From Alphaproteobacteria bacterium (GTDB lineage: Bacteria > Pseudomonadota > Alphaproteobacteria > Micropepsales > Micropepsaceae), in NCBI GenBank assembly GCA_016783965.1, contig JADHVO010000004.1, positions 124,001 through 188,000 of the forward strand: a stretch of DNA of 64,000 bases, written 5' to 3'. Position numbers and translations under genes: made by a program. Positions 62,156 to 64,000 of the stretch are shown piece by piece. Position 1 is the stretch's first letter; each line of letters begins with the position of its first letter. Below the pieces are notes generated by a model. The model was not told the origin of the DNA. It saw nothing but the letters and a program-made list of their open reading frames with translations, and did no database searches.

Positions 62156-63928
62156 ATGGCGCTTTCCGAGGCAGGTGCACGCGCAAGATTGCCGGAGCGG
62201 GCGGTGCCGACCCGGCTGGACGCGCTGCTGTTCCAGATCAAGACCAATGTGTTCCGCGCGGAGCGATTCCTGCGCGAGATCGGGCGCGTGCCGCGGCGCT
62301 TGCCGCGCGGAGACGCGGCGGGATTTGCAACGGTCGTGACCGAGGTGCGTTCGCCGCTGTGGGGCGATCCGCGCGCGGGCGAGCGCGCACTGCAAATGGG
62401 CAAGGTACAGAACCTGCGCGCAGCGGCACGGCGGCTGGACCGCACGGTGCTGCCGGCGGGCGCGGTGTTCAGCTTCTGGCGTCAGTTGGGACGCGCGAGT
62501 GCGCCGCGCGGATTCGTGGCCGGGCGGATGTTGCAGGAAGGCTGCCTGGTTGCAGCCACGGGTGGCGGACTCTGCCAGTTGTCGAATGCGCTGTATGGCG
62601 CGGCACTGGATGCAGGCTGCGAGATCGTTGAGCGGCATGCCCATTCGCGCCGCGTGCCGGGATCGGCGGCGAAGGTCGGACGCGATGCGACCGTGGCGTG
62701 GAACTACGTGGACCTGCGGTTCCGGTCGCCGCGGGAGATAATGCTGCGGGTCGTGGTGGAGCGGGATGAGTTGGCGGTGCGATTGCTGGCGCGCGACGAC
62801 TTACCCCCACCGGAAAGATCGCGCAGCGATTTTTCGATCCCGGATCAAGTCCGGGACAGGCTCTCCCGGCAAGCGGGAGGTGATGAGGCGCAGTCGTGCG
62901 GGGGGTGCGGGCAGGTGTCGTGCTTCCGGCATGAAGGACGCGCGCCTGCGCCAGCCGGGCGGACGGCGTGGCTGGTGGATGAGAACTGGCCGGAGTTTCG
63001 CGACTACGTAGCGAGAGCGCGGACAAAGGACGATGTGCTGGCGTTACCACTGCACGGCGCGCGGTGGCACGCGGCGCGTTATGCATGGCCGACGGGCGGG
63101 TTCTCGCGGGTGAAGGCGGCAACGCTGACCGCGCTGGCGCGCAGCGTGGCGCTCCGGCGCGCGAAGGACGGGCCGGAGCGGCGGGCAACGGAGTTGCGGT
63201 GGTCGCGCGCGCTGGCCGAACGGATGGCGCGGACGTTGACGCCGGACGTGACCGAAGTCGTGGTGGCGCAGTCGCTGCTACCGCATCTGTGGGCGGACGG
63301 GCATCTCGGCGGGCGGCGGTTCTCGGTGCTGATGACGCGCATGCCGATGGCGGCGATCGAGAAGCGGCTGAATGCGGCGGCGGCGGTACATCCGGAGCGG
63401 CGGACGCTGGCGGATTTCCGCGCCGATCCGGCGCTGGTGGCGGCGGAGACCGAAGCGCTGGCGGCGGCGGATGCGGTGATCACGCCACACACCGAGATCG
63501 CGGCGCTGTTCGGTGCGCGTGCGGTGCTGCTGGGCTGGAAGAGGCCGCCGGCGCGGCGCGGCGACGAGGGTCGCGCGATCGCGTTCGTCGGGCCGACCAT
63601 CGCGCGCAAGGGCGCGTATGAATTGCGCGAAGCGGCAAAGGCGCTCGACCTGGAGATCGTGCTCTTGGGCAGCGAACTGGAAGGCCCGGACTTCTGGCGC
63701 GGCGTGCGCACGCGCCGCCCCGATCCCGCGAACTGGATGCACGGCGTAGCAGCGGTGGTGCAGCCTGCCCTGCTGGAAGACGCGCCGCGGCGGTTGCTGG
63801 CGGCCTTGAGAGCGGGCGTGCCGGTGATCGCCACGCGGGCATGCGGACTGCCGGAGCAGGATGGGCTGACGTTGGTGCCCCCCGATGATGTGGAGGCATT
63901 GATCGCAATCCTGCGCGAGCTTCGCTAG
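62156..63928 (+). CDS. VanW-domain / glycosyltransferase fusion protein
   Basis: A 590-residue protein. Residues about 60-215 match VanW: VLPAGAVFSFWRQLGRASAPRGFVAGRML, ATGGGLCQLSNALYGAALDAGCEIVERHAHSRRVPG and ATVAWNYVDLRFRSP. Residues 270-590 look like a GT-B type glycosyltransferase C-terminal half (AIAFVGPTIARKGAYELREAAKALDLEIVLLG, then PALLEDAPRRLLAALRAGVPVIAT). Between them (residues about 220-260) is an insertion encoded by palindromic DNA. VanW is linked to cell-envelope or glycopeptide-resistance clusters, with unknown activity. It is divergent from apt. Confidence 0.78.
   Translation: MALSEAGARARLPERAVPTRLDALLFQIKTNVFRAERFLREIGRVPRRLPRGDAAGFATVVTEVRSPLWGDPRAGERALQMGKVQNLRAAARRLDRTVLPAGAVFSFWRQLGRASAPRGFVAGRMLQEGCLVAATGGGLCQLSNALYGAALDAGCEIVERHAHSRRVPGSAAKVGRDATVAWNYVDLRFRSPREIMLRVVVERDELAVRLLARDDLPPPERSRSDFSIPDQVRDRLSRQAGGDEAQSCGGCGQVSCFRHEGRAPAPAGRTAWLVDENWPEFRDYVARARTKDDVLALPLHGARWHAARYAWPTGGFSRVKAATLTALARSVALRRAKDGPERRATELRWSRALAERMARTLTPDVTEVVVAQSLLPHLWADGHLGGRRFSVLMTRMPMAAIEKRLNAAAAVHPERRTLADFRADPALVAAETEALAAADAVITPHTEIAALFGARAVLLGWKRPPARRGDEGRAIAFVGPTIARKGAYELREAAKALDLEIVLLGSELEGPDFWRGVRTRRPDPANWMHGVAAVVQPALLEDAPRRLLAALRAGVPVIATRACGLPEQDGLTLVPPDDVEALIAILRELR
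62838..62879. repeat. palindromic element inside the VanW-glycosyltransferase frame
   Basis: TCCCGGA-TCAAG-TCCGGGA (62838-62856) is followed at once by CTCCCG-GCAAG-CGGGAG (62863-62879). Both hairpins lie in frame and encode IPDQVRDRLSRQAGG in the linker between two domains. Confidence 0.7.
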
Positions 63929-64000
63929 TGGCCGGGGTGTTCGATCAGTTGATCTGTCCAAACTTCGAACGTGTCGGCGCCATCAACCGTAAGATTGGTC
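63925..64000 (-). CDS. C-terminal end of an unidentified gene (runs off the right edge)
   Basis: The minus strand is open from the edge to a TAG at 63925 and encodes TNLTVDGADTFEVWTDQLIEHPGH. The codon pattern is consistent with coding, and the convergent overlap with the previous stop (4 bases) is like other gene ends in this window. Only 24 residues are visible, so neither identity nor reality is certain. Confidence 0.35.
   Translation of the reverse strand, partial: TNLTVDGADTFEVWTDQLIEHPGH

Overview
The window is high-GC (about two-thirds G+C by eye) and densely coded on both strands. Its housekeeping content points to an alphaproteobacterium. The indicators are uvrB with a long basic N-terminal extension, glnD and trpS, uvrC-pgsA-moaD-moaE, ybjN-proC, lgt followed by a MidA-type methyltransferase, pgeF and prs, rplY-pth-ychF, a PetR/EnvZ-like two-component pair, and several GANTC (CcrM) sites in one gap. 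I cannot assign a genus. No rRNA, tRNA, CRISPR array, prophage or classical IS element was found.

Layout. 1-5 kb: 5' part of uvrB, a hybrid-less sensor kinase, small SnoaL/ankyrin genes and a PRISE-like reductase divergent from a WYL regulator. 6-9 kb: two tandem paralogues of a family I do not recognise, divergent from a winged-helix gene. 9-17 kb: small secreted proteins, SYLF and ArsC-like proteins, a cold-shock protein, a MATE transporter, and an erythromycin-esterase-like gene coupled to a ClpX-zinc-finger/HTH regulator. 17-24 kb: a SodC-like protein, GST, second cold-shock protein, aquaporin, glnD and trpS. 24-26 kb: pterin genes (SDR plus two divergent FolB-like genes) and a small GIY-YIG gene bracketed by inverted palindromes. 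26-38 kb: erythromycin-esterase-like gene, uvrC, pgsA, moaDE and a run of hydrolases and transferases ending with a BCAA aminotransferase. 38-47 kb: two-component pair, AraC regulator, proC, ybjN, ubiK-like, lgt, MidA, pgeF, prs. 47-55 kb: LLM oxidoreductase, two YjbR proteins, racemase-like protein, cupin, hydrolase, then rplY-pth-ychF. 56-64 kb: a fused class II aldolase/SDR with mtnA and apt (possible methylthioadenosine salvage), a second and frameshifted GIY-YIG element, and a VanW-glycosyltransferase fusion.

Most notable observations. (1) Two copies of a 0.4-kb unit in which a small GIY-YIG nuclease gene sits between inverted hairpin palindromes of one family, one copy intact and one frameshifted; this looks like a nuclease-linked palindromic mobile unit. 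(2) Two intergenic hairpins each built of exactly five 7-bp repeats per arm. (3) A palindromic element inside the VanW-glycosyltransferase reading frame. (4) A divergent regulator/tandem-paralogue cassette of unknown function with TACCC/GGGTA dyads. (5) A ClpX-type zinc finger fused to a short HTH, next to a clear inverted-repeat operator shared with a SodC-like gene that lacks one copper ligand. (6) An aldolase-dehydrogenase fusion next to mtnA and near apt, suggesting a DHAP-shunt-like pathway. All functional statements are from reading motifs; no database search was run.
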